A stretch of 64,000 nt of DNA from Galbula dea. Its lineage: Eukaryota > Chordata > Aves > Piciformes > Galbulidae. Each line of letters begins with the position of its first letter. The stretch's first letter is position 1. The stretch spans positions 372,001 to 436,000 of the forward strand of contig VWZX01006139.1 of the NCBI GenBank assembly GCA_013399015.1, written 5' to 3'. The notes beneath the pieces were generated by a model, which was given only the letters and a program-made list of their open reading frames with translations, did no database searches and was not told the origin of the DNA. The position numbers were made by a program, and so were the translations under genes. Shown here in pieces: positions 1-13,700 of this stretch.

Positions 1-2175
1 GTGCCTGTTCTGAAATCCTTGTGCTTGCAAACTATACTTGATTTTTCACTGTTCTGACATACTTAGAGATAGCATCTTTTAAACTCAGCAGTTTAAGCTA
101 AGCAGTTTGAGCTGTCTTAGCAAGACTAAGCCTAAGACGGTTAATGATAAAGACTTGATGTTATGCTATCCCAGTCAAATCAATACAAGTTCTCTAAAGT
201 GAGCCAGGGATGTGGTCAGACTTTAAATAAAAGTTATTAAAAATGCTCTTAAGCCAGACAATTTCATCTATTTGCTTTGGAGCACATGACTGCCATACCT
301 AACTCTTAGTGCAACAACAGGGAGGAGGAGAAACATGCACAGCTGGAGTGTCTAAGAGGGCCATAACCTCTTAAAACATTGTTAATGTTGTGGCACATGA
401 ATGTATGCACCTTGAATATTTGTGGAAAGGAGGTACAAAACACTTACTTTAGTGCTTTAGCTTTACTAAGTGGCTTATACCATAATCAGAAAGGAGTGGA
501 GCTTGTAAAGGCAGTGCCATGGTTGTAGTCAAATATGCTACAGAAAAATCCCCCAACAACAACAACAAAACCCAACAACTTGATAAGTTTTTCTCATCAT
601 GCTTTAGTCCTGCTAGAGTTACTTTATAGCTTAGGTATTACACACAACAGAATCATGCACAGAACCAGCCCCTTTGTTCTAGACAAAACAACTAGTTTTA
701 ATCTCTGCATCCACTAGATCCAAAGTTTGGGGCTGTTTTTCTTTGAGTTGATGAAATGGAAATTCAAATGTTAGTTTGATAGTGCCATAGGAAAGTCTAA
801 AGTGGAGGACTGTGAGCAGAGTTCGAGCTGACATTTCAGCTTGGAAGTTAGGGGAAGGAATGAAGCCAGCATGAATCCTTGCTTGAATCTTGAGGGAAAA
901 CTTAACATTTAAGAAGCCCTTTTTTTCTACTGATACTGTAATTTGTAAAGCCACATCTCAAGGCCATTTGTTTTTGTACTCAAGATATCAATTCAAAACA
1001 CTCTCTTACTTAACACAAAACCACTTGCCATTCTCTTTTCTTACCCCATCTCTCCACTCCCTCCTTGCCTTTGAATTCTCTGCAGTAATTCATAAATACA
1101 GGTTGGAAATCAAGTTATTTACCAGCCTAGAAAGATGAAAAGGTTTGGTAACAAAGCTTGATGTGCCAAACATTGTGTCTGCAGTTGGGAGCATTCCTCA
1201 TTGCTGTTTTGCTTGCTAGCCTGGAGTTTTTAATTAAATCTGATAGAGTGGTCACTCCAGCAGCCCTGTTGTGCTAGCCAGGAAAAAGGCATGGACCAAA
1301 CCATTATACATATCCAGAAGCAGCATGGGCAATTGCTCTGCTTTTTGGGGCAAAAAACAGACTGAACAGCCTCTGCAAAAAATATTCATGATAAGAACCT
1401 GTAAAGCAAAGTGCTCTGAGGTGAATGAGATACAGGGTGCGTGCCTGAGAGAAATCACCAGGACTGGAAAACGGGAGAGTTGCCTACAGAGCCTTTCCTT
1501 TGCATTCCCTCACTCTAGTACTATAAACAACCTTTATTATTTTTAAGTTTGTGGTAGTTCTGGGAGTTATTATCCTCATTTTGTACATAAGGTCTTGGAT
1601 GATCCATCTGTCTGGAGAAGTCCTGTCTGATGCTGGGAAACATTTGATCAAGCCAGGCTAGCAAAAAAGTGCCTTTGGGAAGTTAGTAAAGCTGGCAGGC
1701 AAATAAAAGGCAATGTTTCATCATGTGTCTTTTGAAAATCACTCTGCTTCTCTGGTCTTTGTGATACTCTTGCAGCTTTGTGTTCCAGAGCCCTGCGTGT
1801 GAGTCCTGCTGAGTGCTTGCTCCAAGTTGCTTCCGATTGCTATGACAAACTCACTGCCTGCTCTTGCTTGTTTACTACTTTCTTGTTTAGTTCTTTTCTC
1901 CTTTTAATTCCTGTTCTAATAAGACACAATTCCAATGGAAAGTGACTTTTCTTTATGGTTGAATCTTTACAAGCTTCTGCTGCTGCTGCAGCCATGAAGC
2001 CAGTGTAGTTTGGGTTGTAGGACATGGCAGCTGCTTCCACTGCAGCGAGAACAGACAAATGCAGCAGCTGAGCTGTAACCCAGGTAGAGGTGTCCAAGAT
2101 AAAAAGCTGTCCTAGTGACAACCATAACACTCTCCATGATATCCTGGATATATATTCCACAGCTAAAATCTATTT
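1..2175. other. Unique non-coding stretch
   Basis: No recognisable gene or full repeat is seen here. The open frames are short and have no family resemblance. A small A-rich patch with CAA triplets lies at 552-578. Near 1971-2039 the minus strand has a short open segment between an acceptor-like and a donor-like site, treated as a finding. CpG is rare, as expected for bulk avian intron or intergenic DNA. Confidence 0.6.
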
Positions 2176-2177
2176 CA

Positions 2178-2460
2178 CTGTCAGAGCAGTTTCACCTAGT
2201 GCAGGTATACACAGGATGGCATTCAGGCAGGTTTTGAATATCTCCAGAGATGGAGACTCCACAACCTCTCTGGGCAGCCTGGGCCAGTGCTCCACCACCC
2301 CCAAAGTAAAGAAGTTCCTCCTTATGTTTAGATGGAACTTCTTATGTTCAAATTTGTGCCTGTTCCCTCTTGGCCTGTCCCTTGGCACCACTGAACAAAC
2401 CCTGGCCCCAGCCTCCTGACACCCACTCATTAAGTGTTGGTAAGCATTGATAGATTATGT
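2178..2460 (-). mobile_element. CR1 LINE fragment (ORF2 tail, 3' end lost)
   Basis: The minus strand reads as the C-terminal tail of CR1 ORF2. It includes RGNRHKFEHKKFHLN followed by VVEHWPRLPREVVESPSLE, a signature shared with the copies at 25.0 and 38.1 kb. The 5' part of the LINE is missing, as is usual for CR1. The terminal 3' octamer end is also missing, so the copy is truncated at both sides. The tail frame stays open through most of the fragment. It is non-functional debris. Confidence 0.9.
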
Positions 2461-2659
2461 CTACAGTGCTCCAAGTGGCAACTACTTCAACAAGCCCCAA
2501 AGGGTCTGTCACCTTCTTAATGAGTAAAATGTTGTGCTCTATTCAAACATGTCCTCTCCAAGCTTTTCTGTCAAAGCTGTAAAGGAAGTGGATGATTTAT
2601 ATCAGGCCATGGGATACTCAGATCATGCATTCTGCTGCCACCTTTTCCCTTCTACTGGT

Positions 2660-2863
2660 GCAGGAAAAATGTTTTCCCAGTTGAGGTGCCAGAGCACTGG
2701 CACATGCTGCCCAGAGAGGCTGGGGAGTTTCCTTCTCTGGAGAGATTCAAGACCCATCTGGACATGCTTCTGTGTGACCTGGTCTAGGGAATCCTGCTGT
2801 GGCAGGGGGGTTGGACTAGATGATCTTTCGAGGTCCCTTCCAGCTCCTAACATTCTGTGACTG
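2660..2863 (+). mobile_element. CR1 LINE 3' end fragment
   Basis: The plus strand carries the end of a CR1. It has the conserved GCCCAGAGAGGCTGGGGAG block, then a run ending in GGTTGGACTAGATGATCTTT, then AGGTCCCTTCCAGCTCC and the degenerate octamer end ATTCTGTGACTG. Everything upstream is lost by 5' truncation. It faces the minus-strand fragment at 2.2-2.46 kb head to head, with about 200 bp between them, so these are two insertions, not one broken element. Confidence 0.9.
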
Positions 2864-5800
2864 CAAATACAAGAAACCTTCATGTGAAATTCTGGATCTA
2901 AGGATAAGGCAATGTAAAGAAGTCTACTGACATGAATCAAGCCAGAATTTCAAGAATTTTCACCTCATTTTCATTTATTAAACCCAGGTAGTATGTCGGG
3001 AGCTCTCTGCAGTCAGAGGAGCTGTTCTCATTTATGCTTGACAGCAACTGATTTACATTTCCTGCTAGTCAAAAACTTCTATAAAGTTTATGTGGAGATA
3101 TTTCCTTACAGATTTCTTTTTGTTTCCCTAGGCTCTCTCCTTCTGATGTCATTTCATATCCAACAATTTATTGACAAATTTTCTCTTTTGACTTCTTTCC
3201 CAGTCAGCTTTCAAAGTAGCCTTCATTCCCCAGCCTTCACAGCAACTGCCTTGGCCTTCCAAGACAAGGCTTTTTAGCTTTCATGACACAGGAGATGGTT
3301 TTTGAATGAATTTTGAATGAATGGAGGCTCCAAGTGCTAATGAAGTTTCTAAAAAATGCTGTGATAGAAGTCAATATCTGAATGCTTTTGGCATACTTAC
3401 CTTTATTTTAGGTGGTTCTAGATTCTAAGATAGCAAATAGCTCTTCCCCAGGATGTTATTATGCAATAGTGATATGTTTCACCTTGGCTTCCTCTTGAAT
3501 TTTAATGAAGTGCTGTTTGTAAGTCTTTCTGTATCAGAGGCCTCAGTGCTGTCCTAGCTGCTCATCTATCATAGATCTGTGAATTCAGTGAGGAGCTGGA
3601 TCTAGCTTATTTCAGCAAACAGAAATGTGACCACATCTTTCATGAAATGGAAACACACTGAGCACCCTCAGCCCAGTGCATACTAATCTCACTCCTGCCT
3701 TAAGTATCCCAGGTTAAAATAGAACTTGTTCCACTGGGTTTTTTTGTTGGTGAGTGAGCAGGTTTAGTGCTTTACAAGAGGAAACTGGATGGACACTAAG
3801 GAGTCATGAGAAGACCTGCTCCCTTTGTGACCTAACTTGCTCTCTGCACTTTACAGGGTGTTTTGAAGTGTCACAAACACAAGAAATATCTGATAAAATG
3901 TCCTATCTGTAAGCCAATGCCAGTGGTGGGTGCTGGTTACTTGCAAAGGGATATGTGCCAGAGAGCTATGACTCCACAGGGTTATTTTGAGGATCTTGAC
4001 TCTTTTTTTTTTATTAAAAAGTACTTTTTGAAGCTTCAGCCTCACACATCTCACAACAGCTGGCTCAGGAAGGTGTGTTCTCTCATAGGAAAATAAGTTT
4101 TTTTCCAGAATCCAAAAGACAACTTGAAGTCAAGTTATATCATCAGTGAGCCTCATTCTGCTCATTTGCCTTTGGGAAACATCAAAAGCAAATGAACTTA
4201 GCCTGGAAATTATAGACTTTCTTGTACCATACTCGTAGCCATAGAATCTAAGCCTATTAACTGGCTTGACTAACATCTGTTCTGTGCTGTTCTCTCTTCA
4301 TTTTGGCTCTTCTTTTGAAAGTAAATTTTCCCAATTTCCAGAGACCAAACCCCAAACTGCAATCCTTTCAGTAAGTTTTGCTTTTAGTAACTGGTTTTTA
4401 AAATGAAAGTGCAATAACAGCAAAACAGAACAGCAGTGGCCAAAGCAGAGCTCCTCTGTCTTTTATTGTTAAATATTTCCTTCCTGTTCCAGTTCATGCA
4501 TAAAGGAGCAAAAGTTGCTTAAAACATTTTTCCTTTTCTGTCCCCAGCTGTCTATGGAGCAGTGCTGGAACCAGAGCAGAAGACTGATCACACTGAATCC
4601 ATCTGCCTTGCAGCACGAGCGTGACCACAGTTAGTCTGAAATGTCCAGGGGGTGAAGCAGGAACAATAATTGGTACTGCCACTGGTCTTTCTCTCTCTTT
4701 AAACTATTTTCTTGTTTGGGATCATAAGGAAGATGTTTTCATAATCTCCCATACAGAGAAACAGCTTTCTGGATACACCTTCACATCAGTGTATGCTTGA
4801 AGCACAAACTGCTTGTCCTCCTGCTGTGCAAGTTTGGCCCATTCAGAACTGCATGGATTTCACTGCAGCTGGCCACATGCCCATGAAAACCATTCACTGC
4901 CAGCACAGGCAGTTTTATATCTGAAAGCTGATTTTCTGCCTAAATGACATAGATTTAAAACCCTTCTCCTTCCAGCTTGTTAAAATATCCATGATCTGAG
5001 GGCTTTAACAGCAGTAATATCTGTAGACCTGAAGGAAGTGTTTGCACCAGTGTCTGTTGTAGGTCATGGGCTAAACTCATTCATGGAAGAGGCTAACTGA
5101 ATTCAAGCCATGCCAGGAATAAACTGGCTTGCTTTTGGCTAAGGCTAGATGAATGAACAGGTCAGAGGAATGTGGATGTTAATGTACCATAAGCTTGGAG
5201 GTGACTTTACACCCTGCCAGACCCCCTCTGTTCTTCAGTACTTCAGACTACAGTATGGCATGGATCTGTGTGGGTACCAGTACATTTAACACCACAGGCC
5301 AGCTTGCAGCAGAATAATCTACAACTCTCCTCCATTTGTCCTCATTTAGCATGAGCAAGAAAGGCTCTGGCATCAGAATTAGTGTGCATGGCTCCATGGT
5401 CACAGCCCAGACATGCCCAGCCTGCAGAGACCCCAAATGCTTTCTCACAAATGGTCAGATTGCAGGCAGCAGATCTGACACTCATTGTGACATGAGTTGC
5501 TGAGGGGGCATCTCTGCAGGGTCTGATTCACTGCCTGCAGGAAATCTGTGGTTGAGTAACTATAGCTTGCTGCCACCTCCCCTTCTGGCTGGAGCTGGCC
5601 TGGGAGTCCTCACAGCACATTCACATGTCCTTTAGGGATGATCTTCTTTAAAGTTAAAATAAACAGATGTCTTGGTGGTTTCTGATATCATAAGTGTTCT
5701 TTCCTGTGAACTAATACTGCTATTATTAGCTGGTTGATATCTATTCAAAGAGTTCTTTTATTCCCCTCTCCTTTTTCCAACCCACATACATGCTGGGTTT

Positions 5801-7102
5801 CTAGCATCTCTTTTACATGTGTAAAGAACATTACTCTCCCTGTACTTCTTGTCAAGGCAGTAAGCTGCTCCTAATGGGATTTCAGGGTCATCATGTGAGT
5901 CTGGCATATGTCTACTTGGGATTATGTTAGTCATATGTCTCTGTTAAGAGCTCTGCTGACAGCTATAGGCTGTTGGATATTCTGAATGCATTTTTAGGCA
6001 TGGTTGCATGCTACCAATGTAAATACAGGGTTAGATTCCAAATTTGCTTGGAACAGAGGTATCAGAAACCATTCCTTGTGGGCACTGCAGGAAAGAAATT
6101 TGCTGGTGGGCAGAGTCTTTCCTTCTGGGCAGCTGTTTACATGAAGAAATTACAGATGGGATGGAAATGGAGAGATGGCCTAGGAATGGGGTGAGAGTGA
6201 TCCATGACCACTCTGTCCCTAACCTCACATGATCACAGCTGAAAATTGGATGAGGCTCTGTTTTGTTCTGACTGATTGAAGAAGCCCCTTGAGGAAGCAC
6301 CATGGGATTGTGGCACAGGACACCTGGATAGAACCTTGCCTGTTGATTCAGGGTCCTAAAAATCTTGCTGTAGTACCAGACTGTAGATCCAGCACACAGC
6401 CTGTACAAGTGTAAGCTCCTGCATTTTGGGCCTGTTCTTCCTTGCTAAGCAAATCATGGGCAGCTTGCTTGTCCAGATGTCAAAGGGCACAGGCTGGTTA
6501 CATTCACCCAGCACAGCTGGGCTTTCTGTTGTGGGTGTGTGACTCTTAACACATAGGTCTTAGGTTTTGCATGGTTTTATTTTTCAGTTCTAGATGCTGG
6601 AAGTAGTGTGAGAATTGAGCTCTAGCCAATCAGATTGGTGTTTTCACAGTATGAACATAAGGATGCTACATGTGCCATGAGGGACCACAGGGAATTCCTG
6701 AGGGTGCAAGGTCTCCTGGAGCAGTGTAGGGGAAGGAAATCAACCTGGTGCACTCTTACCTACATTACCTAATAAGTCTTGGAACTTCTTTTTCCCAGCA
6801 CTGAATCTGAGTGTTGTCCTGAAAAATGCTACTCACCCTGTTCCATTTAGCAACATGGCCACAACCTGTGTGACTACAGAGGAATTTCCTGAAGCTGGAG
6901 TTACATTGTCCACTGGGGTACACTTCAGCTGTGGGCTACATTTATGAGCTGCAGATAATTGCTGGCTGGTTGAATGGCATAGTACAGTGGCATGCAAAGG
7001 GAGTAGCCCTGAGCTTAATAAAAGGTTGCCAAGATGGTATATTGTTCCACTTGGGTTACTTTTCTTCACCAGGGCTGCCTGACTCAGCTGTAGCAAGCCA
7101 GT
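2864..7102. other. Unique non-coding stretch
   Basis: No gene or clear repeat is recognised over about 4.2 kb. A 52-nt plus-strand segment at 3857-3908 sits between TTTACAG and GTAAGC and is open in two frames. It is too short to support a gene. The longest open frame, about 125 codons on the minus strand near 6.0-6.4 kb, has no family features and is probably chance. Confidence 0.6.
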
Positions 7103-7505
7103 CACAGAATCATCAAGGTTGGAAGAGACCTCTAAGATCATCAAGTCCAACCAGCAACCTATCCCCCCCATGCCACTAAACCATGTCCCTAAGCACCACA
7201 TCTAGATGATTTGGAACCCCTTCAGGGATGGTGACTGCACCACTGCCCTGGGCAGCCTGGGCCAGTGTCTAACAACTCTTTCAGTGAATTAATTTTTCCT
7301 GATCTCCAATCTAAACCTCTCCTGGTGCAACTTGAGGCCATTTTCTCTTGTCCTCTCACTGGTAACCTGGGAGAAGAGACCAACCCCCACCTGGCTCCAG
7401 CCTCCTTTCAGGGAGTTTCAGAGAGAGATAAGGTTTGCCCTGAGCCTCCTCTTCCTCAGGGTAACCAACCCCAGTTCCCTCAGCTGCTCCTCATAAGACC
7501 AGTCA
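7103..7505 (-). mobile_element. CR1 LINE fragment with intact 3' end
   Basis: This is an inverted CR1. Its 3' end is at the left (TCACAGAATCATCAAGGTTG), followed by the 3' UTR and part of the ORF2 tail up to the conserved CTCAGCTGCTCCTCATAAGA block. It belongs to the same broad type as the copy at 47.5 kb. Unlike that copy, its ORF2-tail frame is broken, so no long minus-strand frame survives. It is 5' truncated and inactive. Confidence 0.95.
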
Positions 7506-10500
7506 GTATGTTTTGCTTGGGAAGGGTGGACTGTCTTGTGTAGAAAAGCTCCCTCATTAGCACTGTGCCAAATCCTTCTCTGTTCTATACTTTGCTATGA
7601 CCTTTCTCTAGCAAGTCACCTTATTCTCATCTCTCTCCAGCCATATTTTCCACCAGACTATTCTGCTTTCCAGGACATGCTGCCAGTCACCATTTTCTCA
7701 CATTTGCCTGATTTCTGCTCCTAGCCAGCCCACCCACTTACAGATGCCTTTGGGAGTACCTGCTGCCCTCACTGAGTGCCTTCCTTGCAGGCAGGCAGTC
7801 CTCTGGGGAGCAGCAATAAGCCTCTGTAAATGTTGGGAGGAATATCAAATTCTCATGCTCTCTGTTATGAAATAGCCTCCTACTAGAAGGAGAAATAAAC
7901 ACTTCTCTTACAGGCAATGTATTCATTATTTGTGTCTTCCAGGGGTTTCCTTCTACAGATACCTGCCTCTGGGACACATAAATTGTTAATTTAACTTGAT
8001 ATGTGTATTTTCTAGTCTTCTGTTTTCAGGGCAGTGAACATGCTGGCATTTATCCAGTCAGCCTCCTCACAGCAGTACAGTTATTTTGTTACAGCTCTCC
8101 TGAATGGAGTGTCTGTACATTTGTTCACATATTAGGTTATGGAAATGTTAAAAAGGTTCCTTTAACCTTGTTTCAGTCAGGACTCAGAAGAATAGTCCAA
8201 TGTATCTGCTTCATGGGTGGTACTTTGGGTAGTTAATTAGCCAAGGCATGACAACCTTATTTACCTTGCCTGTCTCTTTGTGTCTGCCAATCACCTTTCA
8301 TGTTTCAAATTGAAATTGGCCAGAGAAATGGAAGAATGTGTTCAGTGGCCTATTATCCTCCAATAAGACATCCCATCAGTTCACAGATTCACACTGCTCC
8401 CAATTCTCTGTCTTCCTGCACTACTTTTAAGCCAGACATGAACCTGCTGTGTGCCACAGAACCAGAGAGGAAGAGGTAGCAGTGGTACCAAAAGCTTCCA
8501 CAGAGGTAGCCAGGCCAGTGCAGGTTGTCCTAGAGCAGAACAACATTGCCAGGGTTGTACCTTAACAGAAAACCTGACAATTCTGGACATATCCTGAAGA
8601 CTGCAGCTGGTATGTTAAAACAAATAGCAAGGGCACAGCAACAACCCTGCAACTTCCACTCTGATCAGCTGGAAACAGGTAGAAATAGAATATCTGTGAT
8701 TTAGCCCAAGGAAATATAACTGAGCCTGAGCAGCCAGGTGTCAGGAGCTCACAGAGGTCATGCTCCCTCCCAGAGGCAAGCAGCAGCAGCCTGAAAGATT
8801 GAGATGTAATTCACTATGTCAGTGAGGATGGTGAGAGCAAATCAGAACTATATATACCAAAATTGTGTGAATTTCTCCTTACATTTTTGCTTCTATCAGC
8901 ATGAGGGAAAGAAGCAGCTCTGAAACAGGCAGCACCTTCTCCTTCCAGGGAAGCATAAGACCAGTATTTGTGAGTCTTTCTTTACATGCTCTTAAGATGA
9001 AGTTGAGAAATGTTGGTGTAAGGGGACCTGAAGAACTGGAACTCTGATCTGAGAGTGTCAAAGTTTCCTTTAAAATTCATCCTGGGAAAGAGCAGTCCTC
9101 ATGAGTCTTGTCCAGATTTAACCCTTCAGGAAAAAGCTGGAGAATGCCCATTTCTTCCTGGTTCACTCAGTGCTGTAAATCCAACCTGCTAGATATCTAC
9201 CTCTGACTGTTTAGCCTCAGGGTGGCCCTGCAAATTTGCCTGCCTTTAAAAACTTCCCTCACTCTCACACAGTGAAGGAGCCCTCCTTCTTCTGACAAGT
9301 TTGCTTCACATCTTTAGAAAAGGCAACTTTGCCAGCACAGCTCTCAGAAGATTCAGTAGTCAGTAACAAGGTTTTAATGTGGAGAGAAAAAAAAGGTCAA
9401 ACTCCATTTCTTTTAATCCCTAAGATTAGACTTCTTAGAAATGAGCAGCAGATATTCCATCTCACCACAACAAAGAGAAGAGCTGAAGCTGCTGGATGCT
9501 AGACTGCAACCCAAGACAGACAGAGACTTCTTGTGCAACCCTGGCTAAACAGCTTCAGAACAGGAATATCCTTTGTGATTATTCTCCATGCAGGTTAATA
9601 CTTCTCTCCCTAACAGAAGTGCTTTGGGAAGAGAATGTGGTGTTTGGGGGTTGGTGGATCATAGGTTCCTCCTAGAATCCTATGTGGAGATAACTATTCT
9701 TTACTCCAAATAACCATTAAAAGAGTGACTTTCATTGTGGGAGGAAAAATGTTGCTGTAGCAATAGTAACAGTCTCCTAAGCAACAGGCACTATGCCAGT
9801 CTGGTCAGAGAGCAAGGGCTGTAGCTAGACAGTACAGTAAGCACCATTTGGTCCCCTTCTGAGGAGTCTTCTGTAAACCTTCTAGTTAGATTTGGTATGT
9901 TGAGCATGACCCCAAACCCAAGGCATCTGTACAACTTCTGACTTCATTATTTGGCATCCTCCTGGTGTCTGACTGCAGAGGCCAGTCTCCCAGAAGTAAA
10001 CTGGGTGCCTTGGCTCATGCTCATCCCACCCAAGAGACTTCTATCTCCTTGTCTTAGCTAGCACTTGCAACTCTCTCAATCCCTCAGTATGTTCAAAAAG
10101 GGGGGAGAATTAAAGGGAGACACAACAGGGGGAGGAAACCTGTTTCAATTTAGAAACCATCTGGGCACCACAAATTGTATCAGAAAAAAAGATCCCAAAT
10201 AAGATCCAGGAGAAGGGAGCCTTCACACTGAAATAAACAGTTGAAAATCCATTTGGAGTTTGTCATTTTAACTGAAGAGCTTTCAGATTGCTCTGCACTT
10301 GAAGCTTGCCAAGGCCATGGGTGAAAGGACAGCTTGGGAAAAAGAGTGTTTGAATTTGCTTGCTAACAGCACTTCAGAAATAATAGGTTGTGAATGATGC
10401 CCAAGGTTTGACAGGGGCTGTGGACCATCTGTCATCTGATGTAGAGTCTTTATGTGTGCAAGGTCAGGTTAATGTGGAGCCAAGATGAAACTGTAAAAGT

Positions 10501-13500
10501 GCTGAATGTGCCTTAGTGTCCCTAAAAAACTTCTCTGGGTTAACTAAGTGCTCTTTTGAAAGCATCTGAAAGTCTGACTGAAACTTGAATTATAACAAAA
10601 GAACTAAAGAACTAACATATGGTAGAAGTGCTACAAACCATCACATATTAGCAGGTAGTGCAGGATAAATTTTCGTGCAGTTTGTGGACAGAAGTCACCT
10701 CTGAAAGAGCAGAAAACCACCATGCCCCCTGATTTTTGAAGTTTAAGAATACTGCTTCATTATGGGATTTTAATCCTCTCTTCTAGGCTTGAAAATGTAA
10801 CCCCAAATATTAAATGAACCCAGAACAGCACTTGCCATTTTATAAAGCTGATTGCCTTGGCTCTTTGGGGCTGTTTCAGACTGCAAGCTCCAAAAATTAA
10901 GTAGCATGTGCACTTTTCCTTCTGATTTTTCAATAGGATAAGCATGGAATTTGTCTAGTTTTGAGGAAACTAAGATGTTTGTTCATCTTAATGATGCAAG
11001 GAGGCATGGGGACAGAAAGACAGGGCACCAGCTCCCATTCAGTGCTGGAAAGGGGAGAAAATAAGCAGACACATCTTCTGCAGCAGCAAAGCTCCTTGAA
11101 GGAATTTCAACTTGCACACTGCAGTTTACTTGCCACCAGCAACAGAGAAGCCACTGTCCACACATGGTTCTGAACAAGATTGCTGAAGTGATCTTGCCTA
11201 GAAAGAACTGATTTTTGTTTAAGGAGGTTTTTTAGCCAGGTCAGTGTGTGGCTGCAGAAGGCATTGTGCAGACAGCCATGGGAATGGGGTGTGGGTGGCA
11301 GCAGGGAGCAGGCTGGTGTACATGAGACCTTCCCAAACCCTCCAGGGAAACCACATCAGCAGATGACACTGTAAACTTATGATTCTTAGGCAGCTCTGAG
11401 CAAGTGATTTCTCACAGACTTGTCATAAAACAGTGGACTATGTTCTGTGTTTCCCATGGGGATGTCTTCATTTTCTTTATCCTGGGAAATTCTACCTTTA
11501 CTAGTGACATAGGTTGGAGGGGTATGTTCAGCTAGATCTCCAGTAAGAAAACTAAGGATGGGATTATGATTTCTTTATACAAGCTCAATAGAACTCGATT
11601 AACCATTAAATCATCCCTTTGTAAAGAAGAAATATATTCACAGAGTATTAAAGCCTTAAGGAAAAGTGTCTTGTCCCAAGAGTGGAGGTTGGCCAGTCTG
11701 AGCCAGCTTCTTCAGCTAATCTCCTTTGTGAGCCCTGCTTACAAATATCCTGTCTCTGTGGTTTGCTGTTCCTTCTATTTTGTTTTAGGACTCAGCTTTA
11801 ATGGAGTTTTTAAGAATACAAAATGTTAATGAAGTATTTTGCTTCAGAGGGAAATCCATGAGTGAATTCCAGTACAGGCAACATCCTACAGGGAATACTC
11901 ACGGGCTAAGAATGCTGCTGCTGTCATCTCACATAATCTGTTAATGTTTGGTGTTCTCAAAAAAGCAGAAGGGTATTAGGATCCTAAATTCCATGAGGAT
12001 TCGTTGGGACTTGGTTACCCTAGGTCCAGGCTCTGTTTTGTAAACAAACCCCATTGCAGTCCCCTTTGCCCTCCAGCACATATGCATGCTCTGGTCTTGT
12101 CACTGCTGAGGCAACATGATCTTGTCCAGATGTGGATGCTTGACTTCTGCTCTGGCAGAGCATGGAGGCTTGTTGTGTTGCATTTAGTATATGAATTGCA
12201 TAGTAACAAGTTATCAGTATGCTAACCCCACAAGAGTTTTGTTTCTCACACAAGCTGAGGAAAGCAAGACTGTGATGTTCCTTTCACATTACTGAACCTC
12301 ACTTAATTTCTTCCACTGCCCTGCACAACAGTGATGCTGTAGCAAGAGCAGGCAACCTGCCTGGGAGACATTGCCCTGGGAAGCTGTTGCTTATGAGGCA
12401 GATTGTCACCTGCTTACTGAGCAGAGTAACTCAGCAATGCTACAGCTGATACTCAGCAGGACCCATGATGTGTCCTATCCTTGAGCTAAGGTAGCTGAAA
12501 GCCTGGGCTTGGATTACCTCAAAGGCTGTGCTCCATTGACTAGCTTGGACCTGAGCCCTCAAGCCCAGCAAGCAAAGTGTGATGGTGTAAGGCCACCAGC
12601 ACTCAGGCTCTTCCTTGTGGACATTAGTTAGTGTCTACTTTTGGCCCCTTTCAGCTCTCAGTGCAAGATCCACCCACCAGTTTGAGAAGGTCTCTCCAGG
12701 GCAATGTCCTCTCCACAAGCTTGAACCTGGACACCACCCCCTGGCCTGTTCTGCTTACCTTGCTTAGGGGCTGGTGAGGCTCCTGCTCTGCTGGCTCCAG
12801 GATCACTCCTGGCTCCCTGACCCTTTGGAAGCAACTGGCACTACTGTGCCCTGACAAAGGGGACTATGAAAGCATCTGGATATCTGTGCCAGCATGCCCA
12901 TGAGATTGTTGGACATGAACTTCTGAAAGGAACTCCATTATGGATTTGATTGCTGTACCAGGGAACCAGCCTTGAGGACCCAGGTGATGCCTCCCAGTTG
13001 CATGCTGCAAAGTAACATGGGAACAGGATGCAGATGTAGTGAAGGTAAATCCTAAATGACCTAGAAAGCCTAGTGAAATGAGAGGACTGACCATATGGCA
13101 CTCACCACTGAGAAGTACACCTGCAAAAGTGTCTGCTTGATAAATTCTTCTTCTGAGATTATGAGGTTTTGGGGAATAACTTTTTTGGTTTGCTTAGAAA
13201 GCAAGAACTCTGGAGAGTAGATTGGCAGGAGCTGTTTTTGCTGTTAGCCTTATTCAGGTTGCTAAGCTGATTAAATGAGGCTTTGGATAATGTGTGTCAT
13301 GTCTCAGCACTGTGAGGATGAGGTGTTTCATGACTTTCAGGAGTCAGAGCAGACTTTTAGTTACATCATAAGGACTCCAGTTACACTTTAAAGGCAGCTT
13401 ACCTCTGCTTCTTGCTAGTTGCTTCTGCCAACTGTGTGCTCTTAAGTCATTTCTGTGGGTTGTCACCATGACCCAAGATCCAGAAGGGACTGAGGAATGC

Positions 13501-13700
13501 AAAATTAAACACTCTTCTTTTAAATATACATTACATGGAAAAGCTTTGATGAGACGGTAGAGCAAAGCTCTGAGCAGGGAGCTGTCACCTCCAATAAGCC
13601 AGGAAATACTGACTACACTCTGTGCTCTACACCTCATTCCCTTCAGTATCTTGAAAAACTTTATTTTCAGTGAAAATGAGCTGTGCTGGGCTTTAGAGTG
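7506..13700. other. Unique non-coding stretch
   Basis: About 6.2 kb without a recognisable gene, RNA or dispersed repeat. A minus-strand segment near 12.76-12.86 kb has an AAG/GTAAGC donor match and an upstream acceptor-like CCCCTTTGTCAG. It is open in one frame only and has no protein resemblance, so it is taken as a decoy. Confidence 0.6.

Noticed and set aside
1567..1593. Possible MIR fragment (GTTATTATCCTCATTTTGTA)
   Set aside because: Only about 20 bases of loose similarity and no core match to extend it.
2170..2430. Open frames inside CR1 copies taken as genes (also at 25.1, 38.1 and 47.5 kb)
   Set aside because: They are the C-terminal tail of CR1 ORF2 or its antisense shadow, not host genes.
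3857..3908. 52-nt plus-strand segment between TTTACAG and GTAAGC, including a Cys/His-rich frame
   Set aside because: Two frames are open, the segment is tiny, and the Cys/His spacing does not fit a complete zinc finger; decoy exons of this size are frequent.
12758..12857. Minus-strand segment with an AAG/GTAAGC donor
   Set aside because: Weakly supported acceptor and no protein resemblance; useful as an example of how common pseudo-exons are here.
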